The notes: a model not told the origin generated them from the letters alone. DNA of 64,000 nucleotides from Clostridia bacterium (GCA_017410325.1 JAFQRA010000015.1:1-64000), one strand, 5' to 3'. Positions 44,514-54,169 are shown, counted from the stretch's first letter. A program made the numbers and translations.

Positions 44514-45422
44514 ATGAACAGTATTACAAATATAATCGAGGGTGCGGAAAAGCTCGGCATAAAATACCGACTTGATGCACCTATGTCCGAATACACAAGC
44601 TTCAGAACGGGCGGAAAGGCAGACGTTGTCTTTCTGCCGTCCTCTGAGCTGCAGATACGCAGTCTGCTGCGTATGTGCTCAGACGAAGAAGTAAAGCCTT
44701 TCATTTTCGGTAACGGTTCTAATCTCCTCGTTTCGGATGACGGAATAAGGGGCGTTTCAATCCGCCTTGCCAACAATTTCGAGGAAATCCGACTTCTTGA
44801 CGAAACGACAATATACTGCTCAGCAGGCACAAAGCTTGCCTCGCTTTGCAAATTTGCTCTGGAGCATTCACTCACGGGGCTTGAATTTGCCTACGGAATC
44901 CCCGGTACTGCCGGCGGTGCGGCATATATGAACGCAGGTGCCTACGGCGGAGAAATGAAGGATGTGCTTACCTGCTGTACACACCTCGATTTTGAGGGGA
45001 ATCCCGGCCGCCTTACAAAGGAGTATCTCACCTTCGGTTACAGAAGAAGCTCTTATACCGATAAGTATTTTGTAATTACGGGCATTATTGTTTCGCTAAA
45101 AAAAGGCGATAAAGAGGAAATCAACGCAAAAATGCAGGAGCTTCTCGGCCGCCGTGTGGATAAGCAGCCGCTTGATTTGCCCAGCGCAGGCAGCTTTTTC
45201 AAGCGCCCCGAAGGCCATTTTGCCGGTGCGCTTATTGAGCAGTGCGGACTTAAGGGCTTTTCGGTCGGCGGTGCGCAGGTGAGCGAAAAGCACGCAGGCT
45301 TTGTTGTAAACAAGGGCGGTGCGACTACTGCCGATATTATGGAGTTGGGCAGAATTGTTGCCGAAAAGGTGCTCGGCGAAACAGGCGTTGAGCTTGAAAG
45401 AGAAGTCAAATATATAGGATAA
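44514..45422 (+). CDS. murB: UDP-N-acetylenolpyruvoylglucosamine reductase
   Basis: 302 residues, type II MurB. It reduces enolpyruvyl-UDP-GlcNAc to UDP-MurNAc with NADPH and FAD. YTSFRTGGKADVV near residue 23, FGNGSNLLVSD near 64, GIPGTAGGAAYMNAGAYGGE near 127, and the proton-donating Ser in GSFFKRP are all present. Follows glucokinase by 15 bases. Confidence 0.97.
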   Translation: MNSITNIIEGAEKLGIKYRLDAPMSEYTSFRTGGKADVVFLPSSELQIRSLLRMCSDEEVKPFIFGNGSNLLVSDDGIRGVSIRLANNFEEIRLLDETTIYCSAGTKLASLCKFALEHSLTGLEFAYGIPGTAGGAAYMNAGAYGGEMKDVLTCCTHLDFEGNPGRLTKEYLTFGYRRSSYTDKYFVITGIIVSLKKGDKEEINAKMQELLGRRVDKQPLDLPSAGSFFKRPEGHFAGALIEQCGLKGFSVGGAQVSEKHAGFVVNKGGATTADIMELGRIVAEKVLGETGVELEREVKYIG

Positions 45423-45446
45423 ACTTGGTTGACGGAGTAATAAATT

Positions 45447-46340
45447 ATGTCATTTACATCTGCGGTAAAAGATGAAATCTGTTCAACAGCCGATATGCAG
45501 ACCTGCTGCTACCATGCGATGACCTACGGGCTGTTGCTGTGCGGCAGGTCTTTTGGTTCAACCTCCATGATACTCGTAACGGAGCACGAGGGCACGGCAA
45601 AACTGTATGCCTCGGCTGTTGAGAAAATAACGGGCAGAGCTCCCGTGCTTAAGGGCTCTGAAAGCGGAAAGTATTCCGTAAGCGTCACAAAAAAAGAGGA
45701 CAGGCTTAAAATTTTAGAGCATTTCGGCGTGTCCGAAAGAATGGTCGGTGTCCGCATCAACCGTTCAAACCTTGCTGAGGAATGCTGTCTTGCCTCGTTT
45801 TTAAAAGGTGCTTTTCTTGCGTGCGCAACGGTAACCCATCCGCAAAAAAGCTATCAGCTTGACTTTATTCTGCCCTTCCTGCACCTGAGCGATGATATGC
45901 TCAAATTGATGCAGGAGCTTGAAATCAACGCAAAAATGACAAAACGCAAGGGCAGTTATGTAATATATTTCAAGAGCAGTGAAATGATAGAGGATATACT
46001 TATGCTGCTTGGTGCGCAGTCGAGTGCACTTGAAATTATGCAGGTCAAAATTGAAAAGGATATGCGCAATAAAATCAACCGCAAGGTCAATTTTGAAACC
46101 GCAAACATTGACCGCTCGGTCGATGCGGCAATGGGACAGATAGAGGCAATACGCAAGCTTCGTGCGAGCGGCAAGTTCGACGGTCTGCCCGAAGAGCTGC
46201 GTGAGCTTGCAACCCTGCGTGAAGAAAATCCCGAAAGCAGTCTGAAGGAGCTTGGCAATATGCTCTCCGTCAGCCTGTCGCGTTCCGGCGTTTATCACAG
46301 GCTTAACAGAATAATAAGCATTGCAAACAGCGAGGATTGA
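45447..46340 (+). CDS. whiA: DNA-binding protein WhiA
   Basis: 297 residues. LAGLIDADG-like N-terminal domain (FTSAVKDEICS...CCLASFLKGAFLACATV) and C-terminal helix-turn-helix (LATLREENPESSLKELGNMLSVSLSRSGVYHRL). WhiA is linked to division and chromosome segregation in Bacillus. The usual upstream neighbours rapZ and yvcK are missing; murB is directly upstream by 24 bases. Confidence 0.96.
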   Translation: MSFTSAVKDEICSTADMQTCCYHAMTYGLLLCGRSFGSTSMILVTEHEGTAKLYASAVEKITGRAPVLKGSESGKYSVSVTKKEDRLKILEHFGVSERMVGVRINRSNLAEECCLASFLKGAFLACATVTHPQKSYQLDFILPFLHLSDDMLKLMQELEINAKMTKRKGSYVIYFKSSEMIEDILMLLGAQSSALEIMQVKIEKDMRNKINRKVNFETANIDRSVDAAMGQIEAIRKLRASGKFDGLPEELRELATLREENPESSLKELGNMLSVSLSRSGVYHRLNRIISIANSED

Positions 46341-46392
46341 GCTGTCCGAGTGACGGTATTACTGCGGCAAAGCCGCAAAGGAGGTTACGGAT

Positions 46393-49300
46393 ATGTCGGG
46401 CTTTACACATTTACATCTGCATACCGAGTACAGCTTGCTTGACGGTGCCTGCCGTATCAGGCCTCTTGTCGCCGCTGCAAAGGAGCTGGGGCAGACAAGC
46501 CTTGCCATTACCGACCACGGTGCTCTTTTCGGTGCAATAGATTTTTATAAGGAAGCAAAAAAGCAGGGCATTAAGCCGATAATAGGCTGTGAGGTCTACG
46601 TTGCGGCAAGAACACGCTTTGATAAGGTTCACGGTATGGACAGCGAGCGTTACCACCTTGTACTGCTTGCCGAAAACGATACGGGCTACCGCAATCTGAT
46701 CAAAATCGTGTCGGATGCCTGGACTCAGGGCTTTTACACAAAGCCCCGTGTAGATAAGGAACTGCTCGAAAAATATCACGAGGGTATAATTGCCCTTTCT
46801 GCCTGCCTTGCCGGCGAAATTCCGCAGGCGCTTCTCAAAAACGATTACGAGCAGGCTGTCAGGACGGCACAGTGGTACAAAGAAGCCTTCGGCGAAAACA
46901 ATTACTTTATCGAAATCCAGAACCACGGTATCGAGGAGGAGCTTCGTGTTCTGCCTCAGCTTGTCCGCCTTGCAAGGGAGCAGGGGATAGGTCTTGTTGC
47001 CACGAACGATACCCACTATATAGAAAAACGGCATTCCAAAATTCAGCAGATTCTGATCTGCATACAGACTAACCATATCCTCGGCGAAAACACAGGGCTT
47101 GAATTTGAGGCAGACGAGTTTTATCTCAAGAGCGAAAGCGAAATGCGGGAGCTTTTTGCCGATTTCCCCGAGGCTGTGGACAATACCGCAAAAATTGCCG
47201 AAAGATGTAACGTTGAAATAGAATTCGGCAACACGAAGCTGCCCAATTTCGATACCCCCAACGGTGAGGACCATTTTGAATATTTTGCTTCACTCTGCCG
47301 TGAGGGCTTTAAAAAGCGTTACGGCGAAAACGCTACCGAGGAATACAGGGAGCGGCTTGAATACGAGCTCGGCGTTGTCAACAAAATGGGCTATACGGAC
47401 TATTACCTTATAGTCAACGATTTTGTTCAGTACGCAAAGAATAACGGCATTCCCGTCGGCCCGGGCAGAGGCTCGGGCGCAGGCAGTATAGCCGCCTACT
47501 GTATAGGCATAACGGGCATTGACCCGATGAAGTATAACCTTCTTTTTGAGCGTTTTCTCAACCCCGAAAGGGTGAGTATGCCCGACTTTGACATTGACTT
47601 CTGCTATGAAAGACGGCAGGAGGTTATCGACTATGTTATTTCAAAATACGGCTCCGACCACGTTTCGCAGATTGTCACCTTCGGTACGCTTGCCGCAAAG
47701 GCCGCCGTGCGTGACGTAGGCAGGGTTATGGGTCTGCCGTACGCAACGGTGGACTCCGTTGCAAAGCTCATTCCGTTTGAGCTGAATATCACTCTTGACA
47801 AGGCTCTTGCACGCTCGTCCGATTTACGCAAGCGTTATGATTCCGATGAAACTGTGAAAGAGCTTATTGACAACGCTATGCAGATTGAGGGTATGCCCCG
47901 ACACGCCTCAAAGCACGCCGCAGGCGTTGTTATCACCCGTGACCCCGTCAAGGAATACGTGCCGCTTGCGCTGAGTGACGATTTGGCTGTTACCCAGTAC
48001 ACTATGGTTTCCCTTGAAGAACTGGGTCTTCTTAAAATGGATTTCCTCGGGCTTAAAACACTCACCGTTATTTCCGATGCCGAAAAAGCGGTTAAGAAAA
48101 TTGAGCCCGATTTCGATATTGAAAAAATTCCGCTTGACGACAAGGCAACCTATAAAATGTTTGCTTCGGGTCAGACTCTGGGCGTTTTCCAGTTTGAATC
48201 CGCAGGTATGCGAAGCGTGCTTACCAGAATTAAGCCGACCGTGCTTGAAGACCTGATAGCCGTTGTTTCGCTTTACCGTCCCGGCCCTATGGACTCGATT
48301 GACACATATATAGAAAACAGAAGAAATCCCGAAAAGACAAGCTATAAAGCGGACAAGCTGCGCAGTATTATGGAGGTTACGCACGGCTGTCTTATATACC
48401 AGGAGCAGGTTATGCAGGTTTTCCGTGAGCTTGCAGGCTACTCCTACGGCAGGGCAGACGTCGTGCGCCGTGCAATGTCCAAGAAAAAGCACGACGTTAT
48501 GGAAATGGAGCGCAAAACCTTTATCGAGGGTGCTGTCAGCAGGGGAGTTGAGCCTGCCGCGGCAAATTCGATTTTTGAGGATATGTCATCGTTTGCTTCC
48601 TACGCCTTTAATAAATCCCACGCCGCCGCCTATTCCTTGGTGGCTTACCGCACGGCATATCTCAAATGCCACTATCCGCAGCAGTTTATGGCGGCGCTTC
48701 TCACAAGCGTGCTTGACCAGACAGCCAAGGTCTGCGGCTATATCAACGAGTGTGAGCGTCTGGGAATACGGGTTATGCCGCCCGACGTAAATTCAAGCTA
48801 CGGCGGATTTGTGGCTGAAAACGGCAGAATTCTTTTCGGCCTGCTTGCCGTAAAAAACCTCGGCAGAAATCTTATCAGGGCTATTGTGGAGGAAAGAGAG
48901 AAAAACGGCAGATTCACGTCGTTTTACTCCTTCTGCAAGCGTGTTTACGGAAACAATTTCAACCGCCGTGCCGCAGAAAGCCTCGTTTATTCGGGCGCTC
49001 TTGACGGGCTGGGCTTAAACCGCCGTCAGATGCTGCAGATGCTTCCTGCCGTTATGTCACAGCTTGAGGCGGACAAGGCCTACAGTATGAGCGGTCAGAT
49101 TAATTTGTTCAGCCTCATCGGCGAGGAAAAAAGCATAGAGCCCGAAATTCCGCAGGTGAGTGAGCTTCCGCAGGACGAAAGGCTGATGCGCGAAAAAGAG
49201 GTTGTCGGTTTTTACGTCAGCGGTCACCCGATGTCGGGCTATGCTCCGCTTGCCGAAAAGCTCGGCTGTGCAAAAATTTTTGATTTGACGGAAGGCGAAG

Positions 49301-49815
49301 GCTATTCCGACAATGAAAACATCAAAGTGCTGGGCATCATAACCTCTGTAAAGAAAAAAATAACGAGAAGCAACGCTGAAATGGCCTTCGTTACCCTTGA
49401 AGATATGAGCGGCAATATTGAAGCGCTTCTCTTCCCGAAAACCGTTGCCTCGACAATGGAAATTTTAAAGACGGGTAACGTTGTGCTCCTTGAGGGCAGA
49501 CTCAGCCTGCGTGAGGACAAGGAGCCGAGCCTCGTGTGCGAAAAGCTTTCACCCTGCCCGAAGGACGTGCCCGAAGCAACGCCTGAAAAAAAGAAAAAGC
49601 ACGGTCTGTTCCTACGCGTTGAAGCAAGGGGTGGCGAGCAGGAAAAGCGAGCGCTGAATTTGCTGGGCATTTTTGACGAGGGAAACACACCGGCGTATAT
49701 TTACTATAATGATATTAAGGAATATTCAAAGCAGGCTGTCGGAGTTGGCGTCAACGAGCCGCTTGTAAATGAATTAAAACGGCTTTTGGGCGCAGAAAAC
49801 GTCGTTCTGCAGTAG
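46393..49815 (+). CDS. dnaE: DNA polymerase III alpha subunit, DnaE type
   Basis: 1140 residues, the usual DnaE1 length. PHP domain at the N-terminus (HLHLHTEYSLLDGACR), polymerase catalytic Asp pair in MPDFDIDFCYERR near 397, second Asp motif region VGPGRGSGAGSIAAYC near 356, beta-binding and HhH region near 780-830, and an OB-fold at about 975-1050 (VLGIITSVKKKI). The full ordering is normal. Follows whiA by 52 bases; GCAAAGGAGG precedes the ATG. Confidence 0.97.
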   Translation: MSGFTHLHLHTEYSLLDGACRIRPLVAAAKELGQTSLAITDHGALFGAIDFYKEAKKQGIKPIIGCEVYVAARTRFDKVHGMDSERYHLVLLAENDTGYRNLIKIVSDAWTQGFYTKPRVDKELLEKYHEGIIALSACLAGEIPQALLKNDYEQAVRTAQWYKEAFGENNYFIEIQNHGIEEELRVLPQLVRLAREQGIGLVATNDTHYIEKRHSKIQQILICIQTNHILGENTGLEFEADEFYLKSESEMRELFADFPEAVDNTAKIAERCNVEIEFGNTKLPNFDTPNGEDHFEYFASLCREGFKKRYGENATEEYRERLEYELGVVNKMGYTDYYLIVNDFVQYAKNNGIPVGPGRGSGAGSIAAYCIGITGIDPMKYNLLFERFLNPERVSMPDFDIDFCYERRQEVIDYVISKYGSDHVSQIVTFGTLAAKAAVRDVGRVMGLPYATVDSVAKLIPFELNITLDKALARSSDLRKRYDSDETVKELIDNAMQIEGMPRHASKHAAGVVITRDPVKEYVPLALSDDLAVTQYTMVSLEELGLLKMDFLGLKTLTVISDAEKAVKKIEPDFDIEKIPLDDKATYKMFASGQTLGVFQFESAGMRSVLTRIKPTVLEDLIAVVSLYRPGPMDSIDTYIENRRNPEKTSYKADKLRSIMEVTHGCLIYQEQVMQVFRELAGYSYGRADVVRRAMSKKKHDVMEMERKTFIEGAVSRGVEPAAANSIFEDMSSFASYAFNKSHAAAYSLVAYRTAYLKCHYPQQFMAALLTSVLDQTAKVCGYINECERLGIRVMPPDVNSSYGGFVAENGRILFGLLAVKNLGRNLIRAIVEEREKNGRFTSFYSFCKRVYGNNFNRRAAESLVYSGALDGLGLNRRQMLQMLPAVMSQLEADKAYSMSGQINLFSLIGEEKSIEPEIPQVSELPQDERLMREKEVVGFYVSGHPMSGYAPLAEKLGCAKIFDLTEGEGYSDNENIKVLGIITSVKKKITRSNAEMAFVTLEDMSGNIEALLFPKTVASTMEILKTGNVVLLEGRLSLREDKEPSLVCEKLSPCPKDVPEATPEKKKKHGLFLRVEARGGEQEKRALNLLGIFDEGNTPAYIYYNDIKEYSKQAVGVGVNEPLVNELKRLLGAENVVLQ

Positions 49816-49842
49816 TCAGAATAGTATATTTTTCTATAAAAC

Positions 49843-49870
49843 TTGACATATTTTTTTATTTGTGTATTAT
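49843..49870 (+). promoter_or_regulatory. Promoter for pfkA
   Basis: A consensus TTGACA (49843-49848), 16-base spacer and TATTAT (49865-49870). pfkA is therefore also read from its own promoter. Confidence 0.7.
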
Positions 49871-49916
49871 ATTAGGGAATGATTTTTAAGCATTAACCAT
49901 AGGAGAGATTTTTATT

Positions 49917-50894
49917 ATGAAAAAGATTGGTGTTCTCACAAGCGGCGGCGACGCACCGGGTATGAACGCTGCGGTACGCGCAGTTGTCCGTACAGCTCTT
50001 TACAACAATATGGAGGTTGTCGGTATCCGTTACGGCTACAAGGGCCTTCTCGAAGAAGATTTTATCGAAATGAATATGCGTAACGTCTGCGATATTATCC
50101 ACCGCGGCGGTACGAAGATTTATACTGCTCGCTGCCCCGAATTCAAGGAGGAGGAAGCAGTACGCAGAGCAGTTGAGATCGCAAAGAAGAACGGCATTGA
50201 AGGTCTTGTCGTCATCGGCGGCGACGGCTCATTCCGCGGCGCAAGAGACCTTTCCAACTTCGGTCTTCCCTGTGTTGCCGTTCCCGGTACTATAGATAAC
50301 GATATAGTCTGCACAGACTACACAATCGGCTTTGACACCTGCCTTAACACAGTTCAGCAGCTTGTTGACCGCCTTCGCGATACTATCGAAAGCCACAGCC
50401 GCTGCTCCGTAGTAGAGGTTATGGGTGCCCGTGCAGGCTACCTCACACTCAACGCAGGTATTGCTGTCGGCGCTACCGCTATCGTTATTCCCGAAATCCC
50501 CTACGATATCGAGAAGGACGTTATCAGCAAGATTAAGCGCACCAAGGAAACAGGCAAAAACCACTTCATCGTTATGGTTGCCGAGGGTGTCCGTTTCCGT
50601 GACGGCATAACCGTTGAGCAGATGGCAAAGGAAATCGAGGAAAAGACAGGCATCGAAGCCCGTGCAACAGTCCTCGGCCATATTCAGCGCGGCGGTACTC
50701 CCACGGTACGCGACCGTGTTATCGCAAGCCAGATGGGTAACAAGGCTGTTCACCTCCTTCACGAGGGTAAGAGCAACCGCGTTGTCGTAATGCACGGCGA
50801 AACGATTACGGATCACGATATCAATGAGGCTCTCAATATGAAGAAGACCATTGATAAGGACCTCTACAACTGCGCTATGGAGATTTCTCTGTAA
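49917..50894 (+). CDS. pfkA: ATP-dependent 6-phosphofructokinase
   Basis: 325 residues. GVLTSGGDAPGMNAAVRA near residue 4, VIGGDGSFRGA near 99 and PGTIDNDI near 122. The Gly in GGDGS and in PGTIDND, where PPi-dependent enzymes have Asp and Lys, marks the ATP-dependent bacterial type. Sugar-binding GFDTCLNTV and MGARAGYLTL are intact. GGAGAGAT precedes the ATG. Confidence 0.96.
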   Translation: MKKIGVLTSGGDAPGMNAAVRAVVRTALYNNMEVVGIRYGYKGLLEEDFIEMNMRNVCDIIHRGGTKIYTARCPEFKEEEAVRRAVEIAKKNGIEGLVVIGGDGSFRGARDLSNFGLPCVAVPGTIDNDIVCTDYTIGFDTCLNTVQQLVDRLRDTIESHSRCSVVEVMGARAGYLTLNAGIAVGATAIVIPEIPYDIEKDVISKIKRTKETGKNHFIVMVAEGVRFRDGITVEQMAKEIEEKTGIEARATVLGHIQRGGTPTVRDRVIASQMGNKAVHLLHEGKSNRVVVMHGETITDHDINEALNMKKTIDKDLYNCAMEISL

Positions 50895-50919
50895 GCTATA
50901 CCTTTACATTAAAAAATTA

Positions 50920-50963
50920 CCACCCGAAGAAGAATGAAAACTCTTTTTCGGGTGGATTTTTTT
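50920..50963. terminator. Terminator between pfkA and blaR-like gene
   Basis: CCACCCGAA (50920-50928) pairs with TTCGGGTGG (50947-50955), extended by AAGA/TCTT pairing, and a T7 run follows at 50957-50963. Convergent genes end on both sides. Confidence 0.9.
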
Positions 50964-50970
50964 GTGAAGT

Positions 50971-53565
50971 TTAATCTTCTAACTCATAAACTGCCCATAC
51001 GGTGGGGATTTGCAGGGGATAGGTTTCCTGAATCGTGCCGTCGTAAATGAATCTCACCTTGTCGCCCTTTTTCATTTCGGGCAGCTCAATGTGGGATAAT
51101 ACGCTTTTAAGGCTTACGGTGGCTTGCGTGCCTTCTTTGATTCCTGTATTATTGCCATACGCTTCAACAAACAGGCTGCTGCCGTTGTTTTCAACAATTA
51201 CAGCATCAAAATGCGGCTCGTCATTATAACCCACGGGTGCTGTAACGCCGTTGATGTCGTCGTTTGATTCAACACGTACAACCAGAGTGTCATAATCAAA
51301 TCTTAACTTAGCGTTGAATTCTTTGTATAAAAAGTAACTCAAGCGCTCACTGGTCATTAAAAATTCGTTACCTACCGCTTTGCATTCTGCACTATGGGTT
51401 GTTCCCGGGAGCTTTGCAAGAAAGTTGAAATCGTTGCGCTCGGTTGTTATTTTAAGTGAATTTTTATCTTTGTTCAAAAGATATTTTCTACCATTGTATT
51501 TAATTGTTACATCGTTGGCTGTCGGGTTTTCTACTGTTGCGCCGAGTGCTTTCACAATTGTAAACAGCGGAAGTGTTACATAATTATCTTCTTTGTTGAA
51601 TTCAATATAACCGTTTGCGTTGATTTCCTGTCCGTTAACTATAAGGCGCGGTTTCTTTACGGCGGTAGTCGTCGTTTCCTTTTCCGTCGGGATACTTCCG
51701 CTTATAAACTTAACCGCCGCAGAGTATTCCGTTGTGCTTATATCGGCGTAAGTGATAATCAAATCCTTGTTGCCGTCAACCGTGTTGCGCTTGATTATCG
51801 TGTAGCCGTCGTACCAATAAAACTTCGTTCCGCCGTCCTTGAGTATATCCGTTTTTGCCTTGCTGTTTTTGACGTCTTCTTCCGCTTTTTTCAGCAGCGT
51901 GTCAACATACAGCTTTTCGGAATTGAGCGCATCGCCGATGTAAACGCTCTTACTGCCGAGCGTTACGTAAGCCTTGTCAAGGCAGTAGAGGTAAGCGTGA
52001 AAACCGTTCTTTTTATAGAAGGTTTCATCCGTCATCCACGTAACGCCGCTTGTCTTGCTTCTTTCAACGGTCAGCTCATAGTCAAATTTTGCTTCGAGTG
52101 CAACCGTTGAGTAAGGCTCGGAGTAGGTAACGGTAACGTCCTCAGGGTTAAGTCCGAAGTAGGCAATTGCCTGTGCTTTGCAGTTATCTATAAGTTCTTG
52201 AGAATAGCCGCCGTCGATAACCTTGTTAACTAAAGCGGTCGGGAATTTTGCCTGCAAATCCTTGATGTATGAGCTTCCCATACCCGGCTCCCAGTAATCG
52301 TAAAGCGCATAGCTGTCCTCTCCGTTTACAACGAATGAGAGCGCAAGCGGAGTGCCGTTACCGCCCATTTCAATGAGCTTTCCGTCCTCGGTGCTGTATT
52401 CGTTGTAGCTTGATACAAGGTAAACCGTAATTGCTATTCCGTTTTCGTCGGGCTTGCTCACGGTTTCGGTTGCAAGCACTTTAAATGCTGCACAGGCAAA
52501 TTCGCCGTCAAGGTAACTGCCCTTGTTATGCTTTACGATTTCCTCACTTATGGTCTTTTCAAGCTCGGGCGATATGTCGGGCGAATAGTCGATTTTCCTT
52601 GAGTCTGTCGGGTTGGTCAGGAAGCAGACTGCCGTAACGATACAGATAACGACAGCCGCAATGATAACCCAGAACGCAGGCTTTTTGTAATTCATTACTC
52701 CTTTTATCCTTTCTTTTACGCCCGTTTCACCGAATGCGAGGGGGCACGCGGCAATGGATTTGCGGCTGATGCTCGCGTTTAGCAAAGCCGTTGAATAATC
52801 CCTGCGCTGCTGCTCGTCAAGCTCCTTTACTACCTTTTCATCGCAGGCGGCTTCAATATCCCTACAAAGCAGAACGTAGGCAGCCCACAGCAGGGGATTG
52901 AACCAGTAAATGCTCAGCAGCACAAAGCCAAGCGGTTTTATAAGGTGGTCAAGGCGTTTGATGTGTGCCTTCTCGTGCGCAATTACAAGCGGCAGGTCGT
53001 TTTCGTTTGTCTTGTACGGAATATAAATTTTGGGCTTTATGATTCCGAGCACAAACGGCGACTGCACAAACTCGCTTTGGTATATGTTTCCTTCCTTTTT
53101 CGTTGCGGTTTTAAGGCTCATTTTAAGCCTTGCCCAGCTCGCAAGGGCGTAAAGCAGCATAATTACAAGCCCCGACAGCCACACGCAGGCGAGAATAATC
53201 GTCACGTCAACCGTTCTTTCTGCCATCGGCACAAAGTCGGCGTACTGTGTGTTTACCGCGTTGTCAAGCGGCTCAATGCCCGAATTGATTTTAAATTCGT
53301 TTAAATAGGGCAGAGTAGGGTCAATTGTTTGTGCGCTGGGAATAAGGCTGAACACGCTTTCAATTGAAAACGGGAAAATAAGCCTGAGTGCAACTATGCC
53401 CCAGAGCACGCAGTTGAGCCATTTCGGAGCTTTTCTGAACAGTAAGCGGAGCACAAGCACCGCAAGCACAATCCAGCCTGCCGTAATACTGATGTTTACA
53501 ATTTCGAGAAACGGCACGGTAATAAAGGTTAAAAACTTCTGAATTAAGTAAATGATTTCGTCCAT
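50971..53565 (-). CDS. BlaR1/MecR1-like M56 metallopeptidase with non-standard sensor domains
   Basis: 864 residues from the ATG at 53565 (AAGGAGG is seven bases upstream; a GTG two codons earlier is too close). Membrane spans (about 10-130) surround the M56 peptidase, with zinc motif HEKAH at 197-201 and EAACDEK further on. A further span (FWVIIAAVVICIVTAVCFL) lies near 310. In place of the penicillin-binding sensor of true BlaR1, the outer part carries a middle region (350-630), a copper-amine-oxidase-N-like domain at about 640-770 (LIVNGQEINANG...VTLPLFTIVKALGA), and a DUF3221-like end at 775-864. It likely senses another envelope signal and cleaves the adjacent BlaI. The two genes are 12 bases apart. 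Confidence 0.88.
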   Translation of the reverse strand: MDEIIYLIQKFLTFITVPFLEIVNISITAGWIVLAVLVLRLLFRKAPKWLNCVLWGIVALRLIFPFSIESVFSLIPSAQTIDPTLPYLNEFKINSGIEPLDNAVNTQYADFVPMAERTVDVTIILACVWLSGLVIMLLYALASWARLKMSLKTATKKEGNIYQSEFVQSPFVLGIIKPKIYIPYKTNENDLPLVIAHEKAHIKRLDHLIKPLGFVLLSIYWFNPLLWAAYVLLCRDIEAACDEKVVKELDEQQRRDYSTALLNASISRKSIAACPLAFGETGVKERIKGVMNYKKPAFWVIIAAVVICIVTAVCFLTNPTDSRKIDYSPDISPELEKTISEEIVKHNKGSYLDGEFACAAFKVLATETVSKPDENGIAITVYLVSSYNEYSTEDGKLIEMGGNGTPLALSFVVNGEDSYALYDYWEPGMGSSYIKDLQAKFPTALVNKVIDGGYSQELIDNCKAQAIAYFGLNPEDVTVTYSEPYSTVALEAKFDYELTVERSKTSGVTWMTDETFYKKNGFHAYLYCLDKAYVTLGSKSVYIGDALNSEKLYVDTLLKKAEEDVKNSKAKTDILKDGGTKFYWYDGYTIIKRNTVDGNKDLIITYADISTTEYSAAVKFISGSIPTEKETTTTAVKKPRLIVNGQEINANGYIEFNKEDNYVTLPLFTIVKALGATVENPTANDVTIKYNGRKYLLNKDKNSLKITTERNDFNFLAKLPGTTHSAECKAVGNEFLMTSERLSYFLYKEFNAKLRFDYDTLVVRVESNDDINGVTAPVGYNDEPHFDAVIVENNGSSLFVEAYGNNTGIKEGTQATVSLKSVLSHIELPEMKKGDKVRFIYDGTIQETYPLQIPTVWAVYELED

Positions 53566-53577
53566 TCTCACCCCTCC

Positions 53578-53928
53578 TTACTTTTCGATAATTCTGCGAA
53601 TCTGCTCGATTTCATCGTCACTTAGTGCCTTGCTTTTTGCAAAGGCGGCAATGAAGGCGGGCACGGAGTTTTCAAACTTCTTCTCCATAAGCTCCTCAAT
53701 TTCCGCCTGCTGTACCTCCTGCTTTGAAACGAGCGAGGTTACAACCGTGTTTTCGTTTTTGAGCACGCCTCTGTCGGAAAGGCGCTTGATTACCGTGTAG
53801 GTCGTCGTTTTCGACCAGCCGAGCTGCTCCTTGCAAAGCTCGCTTAAACGGCGGGAGGAAACGGGCTCGTTTTCCCACAGAATGAGGCAGAAGCGGTATT
53901 CGCTTTCAAATACCTTGGGTGCAGACAT
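53578..53928 (-). CDS. BlaI/MecI/CopY family repressor
   Basis: 116 residues from the ATG at 53928. Winged helix at the N-terminus (EYRFCLILWENEPVSSRRLSELCKE...WSKTTTYTVIKRLSDRGVL), dimerisation and cleavage region after about residue 75. It probably represses its own operon; M56 cleavage would relieve repression. Two palindromic operators cover its promoter. Confidence 0.93.
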   Translation of the reverse strand: MSAPKVFESEYRFCLILWENEPVSSRRLSELCKEQLGWSKTTTYTVIKRLSDRGVLKNENTVVTSLVSKQEVQQAEIEELMEKKFENSVPAFIAAFAKSKALSDDEIEQIRRIIEK

Positions 53929-53952
53929 ATTTTTCACTTCCTTTTCGTTGTT

Positions 53953-53988
53953 CTAATGCATTAGTACAACGCTATTCTAACGCATTAG
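53953..53988. promoter_or_regulatory. Two BlaI-type operators
   Basis: CTAATGCATTAG (53953-53964, perfect palindrome) and CTAACGCATTAG (53977-53988) have centres 24 bases apart. The second lies within the promoter, the first just after its -10 box. This is the expected place for autorepression. Confidence 0.75.
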
Positions 53989-54002
53989 AACGAGTTTGTC
54001 AA
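53974..54002 (-). promoter_or_regulatory. Promoter of blaI-blaR operon
   Basis: Minus strand TTGACA (53997-54002), 17-base spacer, TAGAAT (53974-53979); one operator lies between and over the boxes. Confidence 0.8.
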
Positions 54003-54041
54003 TACGGATTTCAAAAATTAGTTGTTTAAATGAAACTTGAA

Positions 54042-54169
54042 GAATTATGAATTAGGAATTATGAATTAGGAATTGATGGCGGGACACCCGCACCCGAAAA
54101 ATATAATCGGGTGTGGGCGTAAGCCCACCCTTTAATTCCTAATTCCGCATTCCGAATTCCTAATTGAAT
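54042..54169. repeat. Composite repeat: AATTAGGAATT arms around GC hairpins
   Basis: Arms of GAATTAGGAATT-like oligomers (54042-54074) are mirrored by AATTCCTAATTC-like arms (54133-54169). The middle holds GGGTGTGGGC/GCCCACCC (54109-54130). The gap from 53929 to 54250 contains the operators, this repeat and the promoter that follows; no gene is seen in it. Confidence 0.65.

Noticed and set aside
54042-54169. CRISPR array
   Set aside because: The repeated AATTAGGAATT units are too short, not evenly spaced and arranged as inverted arms; there are no spacers and no cas genes.
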